Source: Algibacter mikhailovii (GTDB lineage: Bacteria > Bacteroidota > Bacteroidia > Flavobacteriales > Flavobacteriaceae). From it: a stretch of 64,000 nt of DNA. The notes beneath the pieces were generated by a model, which was given only the letters and a program-made list of their open reading frames with translations, had not been told where the DNA came from and did no database searches. Position 1 is the first letter of the stretch, and each line of letters begins with the position of its first letter. Shown piece by piece: positions 32,587 through 42,800 of this stretch. Location of the stretch: contig NZ_BMWZ01000001.1 of the NCBI RefSeq assembly GCF_014651495.1, positions 436,575 through 500,574 on the forward strand, written 5' to 3'. The translations under genes were made by a program, and so were the position numbers.

Positions 32587-34977
32587 TTATGACATGTACT
32601 TTTTTAAACGTCCAAAAAAAGTTCTTTTTCCAGTATTTTCATAATATCCGTACTTACCGCCATATCCAAAATTTGATTGCTTTACATCATTGACTACAAC
32701 CATCATATTGTTCAACTTTTTATCAGCATGTAACTCTTTAGCAAAATTCAAAAGTGGCTTTTCAGTATAATCTGCTCGAATCACATACATGGTATAAGCG
32801 GCATACTCACTTATTAGCAAAGTATCCGTGACCATCATGGAAGGAGCAGTATCTACAACCACATAATCATATTCTTCCGAAACTGTATCAAACAATTCTT
32901 TAATCTTATCACTCAAAAGTAATTCTGCCGGATTTGGAGGAATACTTCCTGAGGGTAAAATATCTAATTGTAAATCATTTATAGAATGTGAAGTAATAGC
33001 GTCCTTCAATTGGTAAGTATTATCACTAAGGTATTCCGACAACCCTATTTTTGAAAACTTCTCCTTTTTTATAGTACTCTTTAAAGATGATAATATTTGA
33101 GGGTTTCTCAAATCAGCACCAATTAATAATACCTTTTTACCGGTATTTGAAATTGTAAGAGCTGTATTTACACTAGTAAAAGATTTTCCTTCACCATTTA
33201 TGGTAGAAGTAACAAAAATTATATTCTTGTATTTTTTAGCCTCGGCATGACTTCTACTAATATGTCTGAAATTAGTTCTTATAATTCTAAAGGACTCTGA
33301 TAAAACAGATCTATCGTTGCGCTTTATTAGTTTAACTTCTTTAGAGGCAAGTTTAGGAATTTCACCAAGTATGTGTAAGTTTTTAAGAGCTCCTTCTATA
33401 TCTTCTCTATTATGAATCTTAGTATCAAGTAAACTATTAACATAAATAAATCCAAAAGGAATACATAATCCAAATATAATGGCTGCTAGATAAACTATCT
33501 TAACTTTTGGAGACACTGGTATCCCGCTAGAATGAGCCATATCGATAATTTTTGCATTAGCCGCTGAAGATCTTAATGATATTGTAGCTTCTTCTCGTTT
33601 TTGTAATAGAAATAGATACAGCGATTCTTTAATACCCTGTTCCCGTTCTATATCTCTTGATTTTCTAACTTGACCTGGTACTGAAAAAATTTTAGAACTT
33701 AATCGCGCAGATTGATTTTGTAGACTACGTATCCTCAGTTGAACTGTTTCGGCTGAATTATCTAAAGCTTGATGAAGTCCTGCTTTCAAATTATTAATTT
33801 CTTGATCCAAATTAACAATGATGGGGTTTTTTTCATTTGAGCTTTTTAATAGACGCTCTCTATCATCTAAAAGTTGATTATATCGGACAGCCATATTGTT
33901 TATTGAGGCATTACTCAAACCCACATTAAATGGAATACGCTCAGAAACATTATCATCAATTTGTGCCCTCATGTAATTCACCATATTTAATTCTGTCCTA
34001 CTAGCAGCCAGTTGCTGTTCTGTTTCAGAATTAGTCCTAATATATATATCTGCTTCTGAGGTGATATCCGTTAATTTATTTCCTGTTTTAAACTGCTCTA
34101 CTTCATCATCAACAGCGGACAAATCACTTGAAATCAAATTTATTCTTTTGTCAATAAAATCTGCTGTATTGGTAGCCACTAAGGTCTTTTCTTCTATTCC
34201 AACTCTATTGTATTCATCTATGAGCGTGTTTAATACCGCTTTGGCACGTACAATAGAATAATCATTCAAAGATAAATTGATGACTTTAGAAAACTCGTCT
34301 GCTGCAGTAATACCAATCTTAAATTGAAATGCTGCTGCTAAATTTTCTACTGGTAATATGTTAACATGAACTAATTTTTCCTTTAAACTTATAATATTTT
34401 CAGTATTTGGTGTAATCACAATATCACCTATGGGAGTAGAAATACTGTTACCAAAAGAACTTTTTTTAACAATTTCTTCGGATCCATTATAAGGAGCATA
34501 AATAAAATTAAAAGTTGTATTGGAGGTTACAGCTAAATCAAAACTAAATTGACTTTGATTTATGATTGAATCGGATTCTATAAAACTTACACTAACGGGT
34601 GCTTTTGAATTCGGAAAAAAATGTGTATCGTGCAATCTACCTGTAAGAGAATATTGAATATTCAAATCCAATTTCTCAATAACACCTTTCATCAATTTTC
34701 TTGACTGCAATATTTCAATTTCATCTTCAAGAGCCTTACGAGCCGTTACATTACCTTTTCCTAAATCCTGCAATAATGCGCCAGCTGGGGTAGATGATGC
34801 ATCTTCCATAGTTAGCATTATCTTTGCATTTGCATTGTATTCTGGGGTGGAATACCTTAATTTAAAGAAAGCCAATACTATGAAAACAAAACAACTTAAA
34901 ACAAACCATTTCCATTGTCTCGCATAAGGCTTAAGAGTTTTTTTTAAATCAAACTTTTCTTGGTTTAAATGTCTCAT
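32587..34977 (-). CDS. Wzc-like polysaccharide co-polymerase with BY-kinase domain
   Basis: The 796-residue inner-membrane protein has an N-terminal Wzz domain with a first membrane helix near residues 22-42, a long coiled-coil periplasmic part, a GNVR-type region, a second helix (IVYLAAIIFGLCIPFGFIYV) and a C-terminal tyrosine kinase. The kinase shows TSTINGEGKSFTSVN (Walker A), VLLIGADLRNP (Walker A') and YDYVVVDTAPS (Walker B). Five tyrosines lie in the last about 30 residues (FGYGGKYGYYENTGK.., KKYMS), the usual autophosphorylation cluster. It controls polymerisation and export with the Wza-like protein encoded 51 bases upstream. Confidence 0.95.
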   Translation of the reverse strand: MRHLNQEKFDLKKTLKPYARQWKWFVLSCFVFIVLAFFKLRYSTPEYNANAKIMLTMEDASSTPAGALLQDLGKGNVTARKALEDEIEILQSRKLMKGVIEKLDLNIQYSLTGRLHDTHFFPNSKAPVSVSFIESDSIINQSQFSFDLAVTSNTTFNFIYAPYNGSEEIVKKSSFGNSISTPIGDIVITPNTENIISLKEKLVHVNILPVENLAAAFQFKIGITAADEFSKVINLSLNDYSIVRAKAVLNTLIDEYNRVGIEEKTLVATNTADFIDKRINLISSDLSAVDDEVEQFKTGNKLTDITSEADIYIRTNSETEQQLAASRTELNMVNYMRAQIDDNVSERIPFNVGLSNASINNMAVRYNQLLDDRERLLKSSNEKNPIIVNLDQEINNLKAGLHQALDNSAETVQLRIRSLQNQSARLSSKIFSVPGQVRKSRDIEREQGIKESLYLFLLQKREEATISLRSSAANAKIIDMAHSSGIPVSPKVKIVYLAAIIFGLCIPFGFIYVNSLLDTKIHNREDIEGALKNLHILGEIPKLASKEVKLIKRNDRSVLSESFRIIRTNFRHISRSHAEAKKYKNIIFVTSTINGEGKSFTSVNTALTISNTGKKVLLIGADLRNPQILSSLKSTIKKEKFSKIGLSEYLSDNTYQLKDAITSHSINDLQLDILPSGSIPPNPAELLLSDKIKELFDTVSEEYDYVVVDTAPSMMVTDTLLISEYAAYTMYVIRADYTEKPLLNFAKELHADKKLNNMMVVVNDVKQSNFGYGGKYGYYENTGKRTFFGRLKKYMS

Positions 34978-35028
34978 ACTATTTTATAGATTAAGGCAGG
35001 GATGTGCGTAAAAAGTAATTTAAAATTA

Positions 35029-35802
35029 TTAATTTCTAGTGTAAATTATTACAGCTGAAGTTATAAGCAAGGATATAAACGAAACAATTACGGCAGTTCT
35101 ACTATCCATATATGAAGCAGTAATCGCAGATTTATTAGGTTCTATATACACCACATCATTTTGTGTTAAATAATAAACTGGTGAATTAAACAACTCCTTA
35201 GTTCTCAAGTCAACTCGAGTATATGTTTTAGTCCCATTAAAATCTCTAATTACCAAAACGTTATCTCTTCTGGCCTTTATCTTTAAATCTCCTGCTAAGG
35301 AAATGGCTTGTAATAGCGTCATTCTACCTCCAGCCACAGCATAATTGCCCGGTTTATTGACCTCACCAAGTACAGAAATATTGAAATTCAAAATCCGAAT
35401 ATTAATTACTGGATCCTTAAGATAGTCAGAAAGCTTATCTTTCAATAATTCTTTGGCCTCTTCGACACTAAGACCTAAAAGCTTTATCTTACCTAAAACA
35501 GGATAATCAATGTTTCCCTCCTCATCAATTAGATAATCAACATATTCTAACCTTCCAGTATTTGATTGTCCTTTCCTTAAATTAAACGCCTCGACAGCAG
35601 AAAGATCCAAGGTAGATACAAAGATACTTATGACATCATTTACCTTGAATAGAGGAGTAAAAGAATTCGTTTCAACTGTTGTTTCAAAATTTTCAGCATT
35701 TTGAAAGTATACCACTTCTTCTGAAGAACCACATGAAGCCAAAAAGGCTGAAAGTAAAATAATACAAAATTTAAAATACTTTGTTATAAATATTTTATTC
35801 AT
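35029..35802 (-). CDS. Wza-like polysaccharide export lipoprotein
   Basis: The 257-residue lipoprotein (signal ending in SAFLASC, Cys about residue 24) has a poly-export domain (FKVNDVISIFVSTLDLSAVEAFN.., YLIDEEGNIDYPVLGKIKLLGLSVEEAKELL) and one SLBB domain (INIRILNFNISVLGEVNKPGNYAV). The C-terminal hydrophobic helix IVSFISLLITSAVIIY could cross the outer membrane. It is shorter than E. coli Wza (about 380), as usual for Bacteroidota. It forms the outer-membrane exit of the polymer and is directly upstream of the Wzc-like gene. Confidence 0.93.
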   Translation of the reverse strand: MNKIFITKYFKFCIILLSAFLASCGSSEEVVYFQNAENFETTVETNSFTPLFKVNDVISIFVSTLDLSAVEAFNLRKGQSNTGRLEYVDYLIDEEGNIDYPVLGKIKLLGLSVEEAKELLKDKLSDYLKDPVINIRILNFNISVLGEVNKPGNYAVAGGRMTLLQAISLAGDLKIKARRDNVLVIRDFNGTKTYTRVDLRTKELFNSPVYYLTQNDVVYIEPNKSAITASYMDSRTAVIVSFISLLITSAVIIYTRN

Positions 35803-35899
35803 TTTTTAAACTATTTGGGGAGGGATATTACACATAACAGAATACTAATATGTCAAATATATATGATTTCGTTAAAATAACGGCTATAAATACTTTGAT

Positions 35900-37849
35900 T
35901 TATATTCGACTGTTAGCTTTGGTAGTTTTATTTAAAACTCCTTTCGCTTTTTTATAAGCTTTCACACGTGAATCAAATTTTTCATATTGAGAATTATTAG
36001 ATTTGTATTCTGGAATTAAACTTTTCATTTTCATTACAATATTATTGTTTTGAAAACGATTAGTTAAACACAATTCCTCTATACTAGACTTGACTTTAGC
36101 ATACTCCAAGTCTCTAGTCTTACTAATCAGGATTTTCTTGTGATATGTAGATAAGGTATTCTCACCGTTAGCCAACAACTCTTCGTATAGTTTTTCTCCT
36201 GGTCTCAAACCAGTTATTTTAATATCAATATCTTCAGGGTATCTTAAACCTGAAAGCTTAATCATATTCTGCGCTAATTCAAAAATCTTTACAGACTCAC
36301 CCATATCAAATATAAAGATTTCTCCACCTTTACCCATAGTTCCAGCCTCAAGAACTAGTTGAGAAGCTTCCGGAATAGTCATGAAATACCTAGTTATATC
36401 TTGATGTGTTACCGTTAATGGTCCTCCTGTTTCAATTTGTTTTTTAAACAAAGGAATAACAGAACCATTCGACCCTAAAACATTACCAAATCTTGTTGTT
36501 ATAAATTTAGTCTTACTTTCTTTTTGTAAACAACTAATATACATTTCTGCAATACGCTTGGTTGCCCCCATTACACTAGTCGGGTTAACCGCTTTATCTG
36601 TAGAAACAAATACAAACTTCCTTACATTATATCGAGAAGCGGTATCTGCCAACAACTTTGTTCCATTCACATTTATTTTTATCGCTTCATAAGGCGTTTC
36701 TTCCATTAGTGGTACATGTTTATAGGCTGCCGCATGGAATACCATAGTTGGTTTGTGCTTCTGAAAAATAGCATCTATTCTTAATCCGTCTCTTAAATCA
36801 GCAACAATAGCTTTGAAATTTTGCTTTCCATCGCGTCTTAATTCTTGTTGAACATCATATAATGGAGATTCAGCTTGATCCACCAAAATTAAATGTTTAA
36901 CATTAAAATTAGAAATTTGTTTTACCAACTCACTTCCAATAGATCCCGCAGCACCAGTAACAAGAACGGTTTCTCCGGCAAATTCACTTATTAAATTTGG
37001 GTTGTCAATCTCAATGGGTTGGCGTCCTAATAAATCTTCTATTTGAACTTTCTTGATTTGTTTGGTACTTAATTCACCTTTAATCCATTGCTCCATAGCC
37101 GGAATTTTAGTGATTTTCACATCAGATTCCCCGAGTCTATCTACCAATAACAATAACCGTTTAGCTTCTATAGTTTGTGAAGCAACTATAATTTCATCAA
37201 TACTATTTCTCTCAATGTAATCGTTAGTTATAAGCTTACTTGACAAAATTGATATCCCGTTTATTATTTTTCCTTCTTTCTTTTTATTGTCATCTATAAA
37301 AGCAACAACTTGAAATATCGTATTTGTATTACTAACAAGGGCATTGTAAGTTACAATACCGGAATCTGCGGCACCATAAATCAAAACACGCTTAGTCTTT
37401 TCATATTTAAATTTCAAATATTTAAATCCTATTTTAAACACCAATCTACTAGCTGCTAAAATAACAAAACTTAAAATTGAATGCATTACAATTATAGATA
37501 AGGGAATAGTAAATCCTGGTAAAAAACCAGCTGTTCTATTCAATAAAACAAAAGCTACACATATTGCTGAAAACAAAGCAATGGATTTAAATAAATTGAC
37601 AATATCAGTGAAACCTGTATGTCTTATAACACTTTTAAAAGACCCTATTGCGATAAAACTAAATGATGAAACAACAATTAAAAACGGGACTTGAATTATG
37701 AATTTTTCAATATCAAAATTAAAAGTAAAGTTAAACCGAATTAAGTAAGCTGTTAAAAAAGCTAAGAGCATTATACTTAGGTCAATACCAAAAACAAGCC
37801 ATTTAGAAGCATATTTTTGTGAAAGTTGGGAAAAGTAAATTTTTATCAT
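35900..37849 (-). CDS. Membrane-bound CapD/WbpM/PglF-type nucleotide-sugar 4,6-dehydratase
   Basis: The 649-residue protein has four N-terminal membrane helices (residues 18-140), a first Rossmann-like domain (RVLIYGAADSGIVTYNAL) and the C-terminal dehydratase with TVLVTGAAGSIGSELVKQI and VSTDKAVNPTSVMGATKRIAE (Ser-Met-Lys catalytic variant, as in WbpM). It removes water from UDP-GlcNAc to give the UDP-4-keto-6-deoxy sugar, the substrate for the aminotransferase encoded just upstream, whose stop overlaps this start by 4 bases. It is paralogous to the soluble protein at 29079-30158. Confidence 0.94.
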   Translation of the reverse strand: MIKIYFSQLSQKYASKWLVFGIDLSIMLLAFLTAYLIRFNFTFNFDIEKFIIQVPFLIVVSSFSFIAIGSFKSVIRHTGFTDIVNLFKSIALFSAICVAFVLLNRTAGFLPGFTIPLSIIVMHSILSFVILAASRLVFKIGFKYLKFKYEKTKRVLIYGAADSGIVTYNALVSNTNTIFQVVAFIDDNKKKEGKIINGISILSSKLITNDYIERNSIDEIIVASQTIEAKRLLLLVDRLGESDVKITKIPAMEQWIKGELSTKQIKKVQIEDLLGRQPIEIDNPNLISEFAGETVLVTGAAGSIGSELVKQISNFNVKHLILVDQAESPLYDVQQELRRDGKQNFKAIVADLRDGLRIDAIFQKHKPTMVFHAAAYKHVPLMEETPYEAIKINVNGTKLLADTASRYNVRKFVFVSTDKAVNPTSVMGATKRIAEMYISCLQKESKTKFITTRFGNVLGSNGSVIPLFKKQIETGGPLTVTHQDITRYFMTIPEASQLVLEAGTMGKGGEIFIFDMGESVKIFELAQNMIKLSGLRYPEDIDIKITGLRPGEKLYEELLANGENTLSTYHKKILISKTRDLEYAKVKSSIEELCLTNRFQNNNIVMKMKSLIPEYKSNNSQYEKFDSRVKAYKKAKGVLNKTTKANSRI

Positions 37850-38976
37850 AGGTTTGGGGTTTTAACAATTACGTCAATAATTCTATTTAGTTCTTCTTGT
37901 TTTAAATTTGATCCACTAGGCAAACAAAGACCTTTGTTAAACAAATCTTCAGAGACACCATTTGTAAAATGTAAGACATCTTTAAATACAGGTTGCATAT
38001 GCATAGGTTTCCATAAAGGTCTAGATTCAATATCATCATCAAGCAAAGCCAATCTAATTTGTTCTCTAGTTTCAAATGACTTAGTTTTGATGCATGTGAT
38101 CCATCGATTAGAATAGAATCCATCAGGTTCCTCCAAAAATTCGATGGAATCAAATTTTGATAAGTTCGCCTTATAAAATTTATAATTATTTCTTCTAGCC
38201 ATTACTCTTTCATCTAGTACCTCCATTTGCCCTCTTCCGATACCGGCTAAAACATTACTCAATCTATAATTATAACCAATATGTGAATGCTCATAATGAG
38301 CCGCGGAGTCCCGTGCTTGAGTTGCTAAAAAAACAGCCTTTTCCTTAAGTTCTCTACTTTTTGAAATTAAAGCGCCGCCACCAGAAGTTGTAATAATTTT
38401 ATTACCATTAAAAGATAAAACTCCTAAATCACCTAGTGTTCCACATTTCATAGAATGATACTTACTACCTAAAGCCTCTGCACTATCCTCTACTACAGGA
38501 ATATCATATTTTCTTGCAATTTGGTTTATTTCATTTGACATATATGGCATACCGTATAAATGGACAGCAATTATGGCCTTTGGCTTCTTGTACTTTTCAA
38601 TTCTATCCTTTATGGCAATTTCCATCAATTCTGGACTAATATTCCAAGTATGTTTTTCACTATCTATAAAAACTGGACTAGCACCTAGATATATTATTGG
38701 ATTAGCTGATGCAGAAAAAGTAAAACTTTGACAAAGCACTTCATCGCCTTTAGATACACCTAATAATTTTAAGGCTAAATGAATAGCGCCTGTACCTGAA
38801 CTTAAAGCTGCTGTATAACAATTGCCACCCAAATAATCATTGATATCATTTTCAAATCCATCCACATTAGGACCTAAGGGAGCAATCCAATTCGTTTGAA
38901 AAGCCTCAGATACATATTTCTGTTCTGAACCACCCATGTGAGGTGATGATAAGTATATTTTAGTTTTTGTCAGCAT
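37846..38976 (-). CDS. DegT/DnrJ/EryC1-family sugar aminotransferase (PglE-like)
   Basis: The 376-residue PLP enzyme starts MLTKTKIYLSSPHMGGSEQKY (ATG at 38976; the frame to 39021 adds 15 unlikely residues). It shows SGTGAIHLALKLLGV, VLCQSFTFSASANPIIYLGASPVFID, VVEDSAEALGSKY and LSFNGNKIITTSGGGALIS, with the Schiff-base Lys in GNK. It should transaminate the 4-keto sugar made by the overlapping dehydratase gene to a 4-amino sugar (bacillosamine pathway step 2). The N-acetyltransferase that normally completes that pathway (PglD-like) is not seen in the window. Confidence 0.92.
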   Translation of the reverse strand: MLTKTKIYLSSPHMGGSEQKYVSEAFQTNWIAPLGPNVDGFENDINDYLGGNCYTAALSSGTGAIHLALKLLGVSKGDEVLCQSFTFSASANPIIYLGASPVFIDSEKHTWNISPELMEIAIKDRIEKYKKPKAIIAVHLYGMPYMSNEINQIARKYDIPVVEDSAEALGSKYHSMKCGTLGDLGVLSFNGNKIITTSGGGALISKSRELKEKAVFLATQARDSAAHYEHSHIGYNYRLSNVLAGIGRGQMEVLDERVMARRNNYKFYKANLSKFDSIEFLEEPDGFYSNRWITCIKTKSFETREQIRLALLDDDIESRPLWKPMHMQPVFKDVLHFTNGVSEDLFNKGLCLPSGSNLKQEELNRIIDVIVKTPNL

Positions 38977-39845
38977 TATTTTACTTTTAGAAATAAAATT
39001 TAAGCAAAGCAATCTTATCACGATTACATAACCATGTCATCAATTGTAATAAAATGTTTTGAAAAATTTCGACTTAATCATAACAACAAAACGAACTTTA
39101 TATTAATCAACTTGATAAAAACTGTATTTTCTTCTTACTTCAATATAATTATAAGTTTGTGCTTCTTTGTTTCGATTCTTATAAATTATATTTTTTAACA
39201 ATAAATACAATTAAACTAATCATGCTATTAATCAATTCAATTTTGTGTTTTGCACGTTGTAAATTTAGTCATTGTTTTCATGTAACAAGAGTTGAATAAG
39301 ATTATTTCGTCAAAACAGTCCTTAAAATCGGTTAAATACAAGCTAACTGTGCTATACCTGTAAGACCTTGTCTTTTATCGATACCCGTTATTGTAAAATA
39401 AGTCGCTAAAGATAACCATTACAGTTTAGGTCCAAAAAGGTGCTTAATTACAATAACTTACAGGTTAAATTCAAATATTATCTAACAGTTTTCACCCTTA
39501 AATAAAACATATTAAAAATTGAACTAGCTATATGCATACACAATACAATCAAAATTTAATATTATCCATAGGATTGTAAAAATTAAAACAGACTTACCGG
39601 GTTTTATTAATACAAGTAGAACAGATAAAAAGCAAAAAAATAGTAAAGGTATAGTGCATGAATAGCCTTAAAAACATTTATACCCTTAAATTACAATTAT
39701 GTAAAAATCATTAAAAAACTTCAATAAATAACATTTCCTGATTGGACATTCAAATACAAAAAAAAACATTCAAAATATTTTTTGAATGTTTTTTGTCCTT
39801 ATAAATAATTTATATCAGAAAATAATAAATACCTTAATTCATCTA
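38977..39845. other. AT-rich intergenic region of about 870 bases
   Basis: I see no credible ORF on either strand. The left part must hold the promoter of the aminotransferase-dehydratase-wza-wzc operon, though no exact TAnnTTTG match was found near 38976. The right end contains the terminator of the malectin protein gene. A leader with regulatory function is possible but nothing specific is visible. Confidence 0.5.
39757..39795 (-). terminator. Intrinsic terminator of the malectin-repeat protein gene
   Basis: ACATTCAAAA and TTTTGAATGT pair, extended by long A and T runs, with a 4-base loop. It is about 50 bases after the stop at 39846. The stem is AT-rich but long. Confidence 0.75.
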
Positions 39846-42800
39846 TTATTTTTTTACCACTTTAAAATTATTTATCTTATTCTTATCCAAAACCTGAACT
39901 AAATAAATTCCGCTAGGGTAACCACTAAGATCTAAAGTCGTTTCGTAGTTAGAAACTTGCAATGATTGCAAAACCTGGCCTGAATAAGAAAAAACTGTAA
40001 TCGTTTTTAAATTATCAATTCCCTTTATTGTTAGCCTATCGGATGTAGGATTAGGAAAAACAACAATTTCTTGAACTTCATTAATAGTTTTAATATTATT
40101 GTTTTTTTCCAAATTGGAAGGCCGTGTTTCATTTGAAATTTTAATATTACTCGAACCTCCAGCTGCCGCAATACCAGTTATACCATTAGAAACCTTTCCG
40201 GTTATTTCTATAGCAGAAACCTTTGGCTGATCTCCATGATCAGATTCCAAAGCATCAAAGGTCAAATTTAACACTTCATCCGTTACATTGACCGTAAAGG
40301 TCTTCGTTACCTCAGTCTGAGAACCAACATCCTTATATATATCATAGTCGTTAAGTACTGTAACTCCTTCTATGTCGGCATCAAATATACGTACTCCAGT
40401 AGCTCCTGTCCCACCGCCATTAGCTCCCCAGTAAATCTCAGCTAAATGTAGGGTAACATCATAAGTCCCATTTTCTAATGGTATGTCATAGCTAAAAAAG
40501 GCCTCATCGGAACTACGCTCCGTTTGATATAAGCTAGCCACAGTGGCGTTAGTATTCTCATAAGTCTGACCACCCGAAAAGTACTGATCAGCTATAAAAG
40601 TTTCTCCCTTAAAATCTACGGTAGGTCCCCCGGCATTTATGCGCAAATCAAAATCTTGTATTTCTGATTTCTCTAGAATTTCAATTGCAGAAAGTTTAGG
40701 TTGATCCGTTCCATCTGATCCTTGTGACTCAAAAGTCATATTTAATTCTCCATCGGAAACTATTATATTAAAGGTCTTAATTATCACAGTTTCTGTTCCA
40801 ACTTCTTTAATAATATCATAGTTGTTTAGCTCAGTTACACCTTCTATATTAACATCAAAGATTCGGTCACTCACACCTCCTGAACCACCGCCGGTAGCAC
40901 CCCAATAAATCTCTGCAAAATGCAATTTTAACTCATACGTACCATTTGCTAAAGGAATATTATAATTAAAAATAGCTTCATCTGAACTACGCTCAGTCTT
41001 ATACAAGTTCGATACTTTAGCTTGTACATTCTCATAAGACTGTCCTCCCACAAAATACTCATCAGCGATAAAAGTATCTCCTTGAACCTCAATTGTTGGC
41101 CCGCCAGAATTAATTCTGAGTGGTAAGGACGTTGATGGCGTTTCAGGCACTTCCTCAGAAATCTCAAAAGCCGAAAGTTTCGGTTGATCGACACCATCTT
41201 CACCTAGGGTATGAAATTTCATGTTTAATTCCCCATCAAAAACTTTTACCTTAAAGGTCTTAGTTATTGCAGTCTCAGGTCCAATTTCGTTATTTAAATC
41301 AAAATTATTCAATACACTATCACCTTCTATCTCAACATCAAACACTCGTTTGCCTATGTCAGCGGATGCCCCCCCGGTAGCTCCCCAATATATTTCGGCA
41401 AAATGAAGGGTTATTTCGTATGTCCCATCAGGTAATGGAATGTTATAATTAAAAACAGAATCATCTGAACTACGTTCTGACTGGTATAACTCAGCTAAAA
41501 CAGTACTTGAGTTTACAAAAGAATCTCCACCTTGAAAAAACCTATCTCCAACAAACGTCTCTCCTTGATAAATAGCTGTTGCTCCTCCAGCATTAATACG
41601 CAACGGTAGTTCAATTTCTTCTTCGGGGACTTCTGCTCCTGATTCGTCGTGTATTTGAAAAAACAATTCGTTTTCACTACTTATTGTGTAATGGGAACTC
41701 GGTTGTAGACTTAAAGAGAAGTTCTCAACATTTTCCGAAACCCCATCTTTTCTTGGATATATCTCCATTGGATTAACAGAAGCATTAGAAGGAATTATTA
41801 TTGATTTTGAAAGCAAACCAAAATCATCTCCAGAAATGGCTTCACCCTGAATATCGTAGCTCACAGCCAGAGGAAAGGTAGTTGACCCCGACCTGTTTAC
41901 TTCATATTCTATAGGCTTTCCTATCGATTCAATAGCAATGTTATTTTTCTTACTAAAGGATACTTCAGACAATGGCAGTTTTGAAACAATGTCATAGGAA
42001 AAATCAACATCTATGTCTTTTGAAGTTCCTATATAGAGCGGATCAACATTAATTTTTGGATTGATTACTTTAAAACTACCCACAATATCATTTACACCTT
42101 TACCACTGAAATAACCAGCTTGCAAAAATGGCTTATCGGAAGTATATGAAATTAATACATTATCAAAATCAAAACCACCTATAAAATGACCCCTATTTTT
42201 ACCGGTTCCATCACCAGCCGTTTCTAAATAAATTGGATTGTATTGTCTTTCTGTATTTTGAGCAATATCCTTAAAAATACAGTCTTTAAAAGTGGTATGA
42301 TATGCATCACTTCCCTTTTTGGAAGTAACAGCCCTCCACTGACTATTTTCTATGAGAACCCTTTCGAAATTAACAAAACCCTTTATAGGATTTTCCCAAT
42401 TCCTACTTGATCCTAATTGTATTTCAGTAGCGGTATATTTATTAGTATAATCATGATTATTTGTTAAATAACAATCTCTAAAATTAATACTCATGGGAGG
42501 GGAATTACCATCTATATTTTGCAAAGAAAGAAATATCCCTGAATGATTATTATTAGTGAAGGAACAATTTTCAAAATTAACATTCACTAGCCTTTGATTT
42601 GCAGTATTGGGTTCAATACCTAATCCAGCCTCTGGTAAAGTACCTTTGGTTTCTGTAATGAAACAATTTTTTGCATAAAAATTCTCTACAGAAATAATAG
42701 TCAGCCCCATCCTGTATGCATTGGTGATTTTTATGTCCTCAAGGTAGATGTTTTGGGAATAATCAGTTTCCATGTCAGGCCCTGAGCCTATATATATACC

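Noticed and set aside
40197-41607. Malectin repeats as an assembly artefact
   Set aside because: The three units have clearly diverged in the loops and linkers, so they are genuine old duplications.
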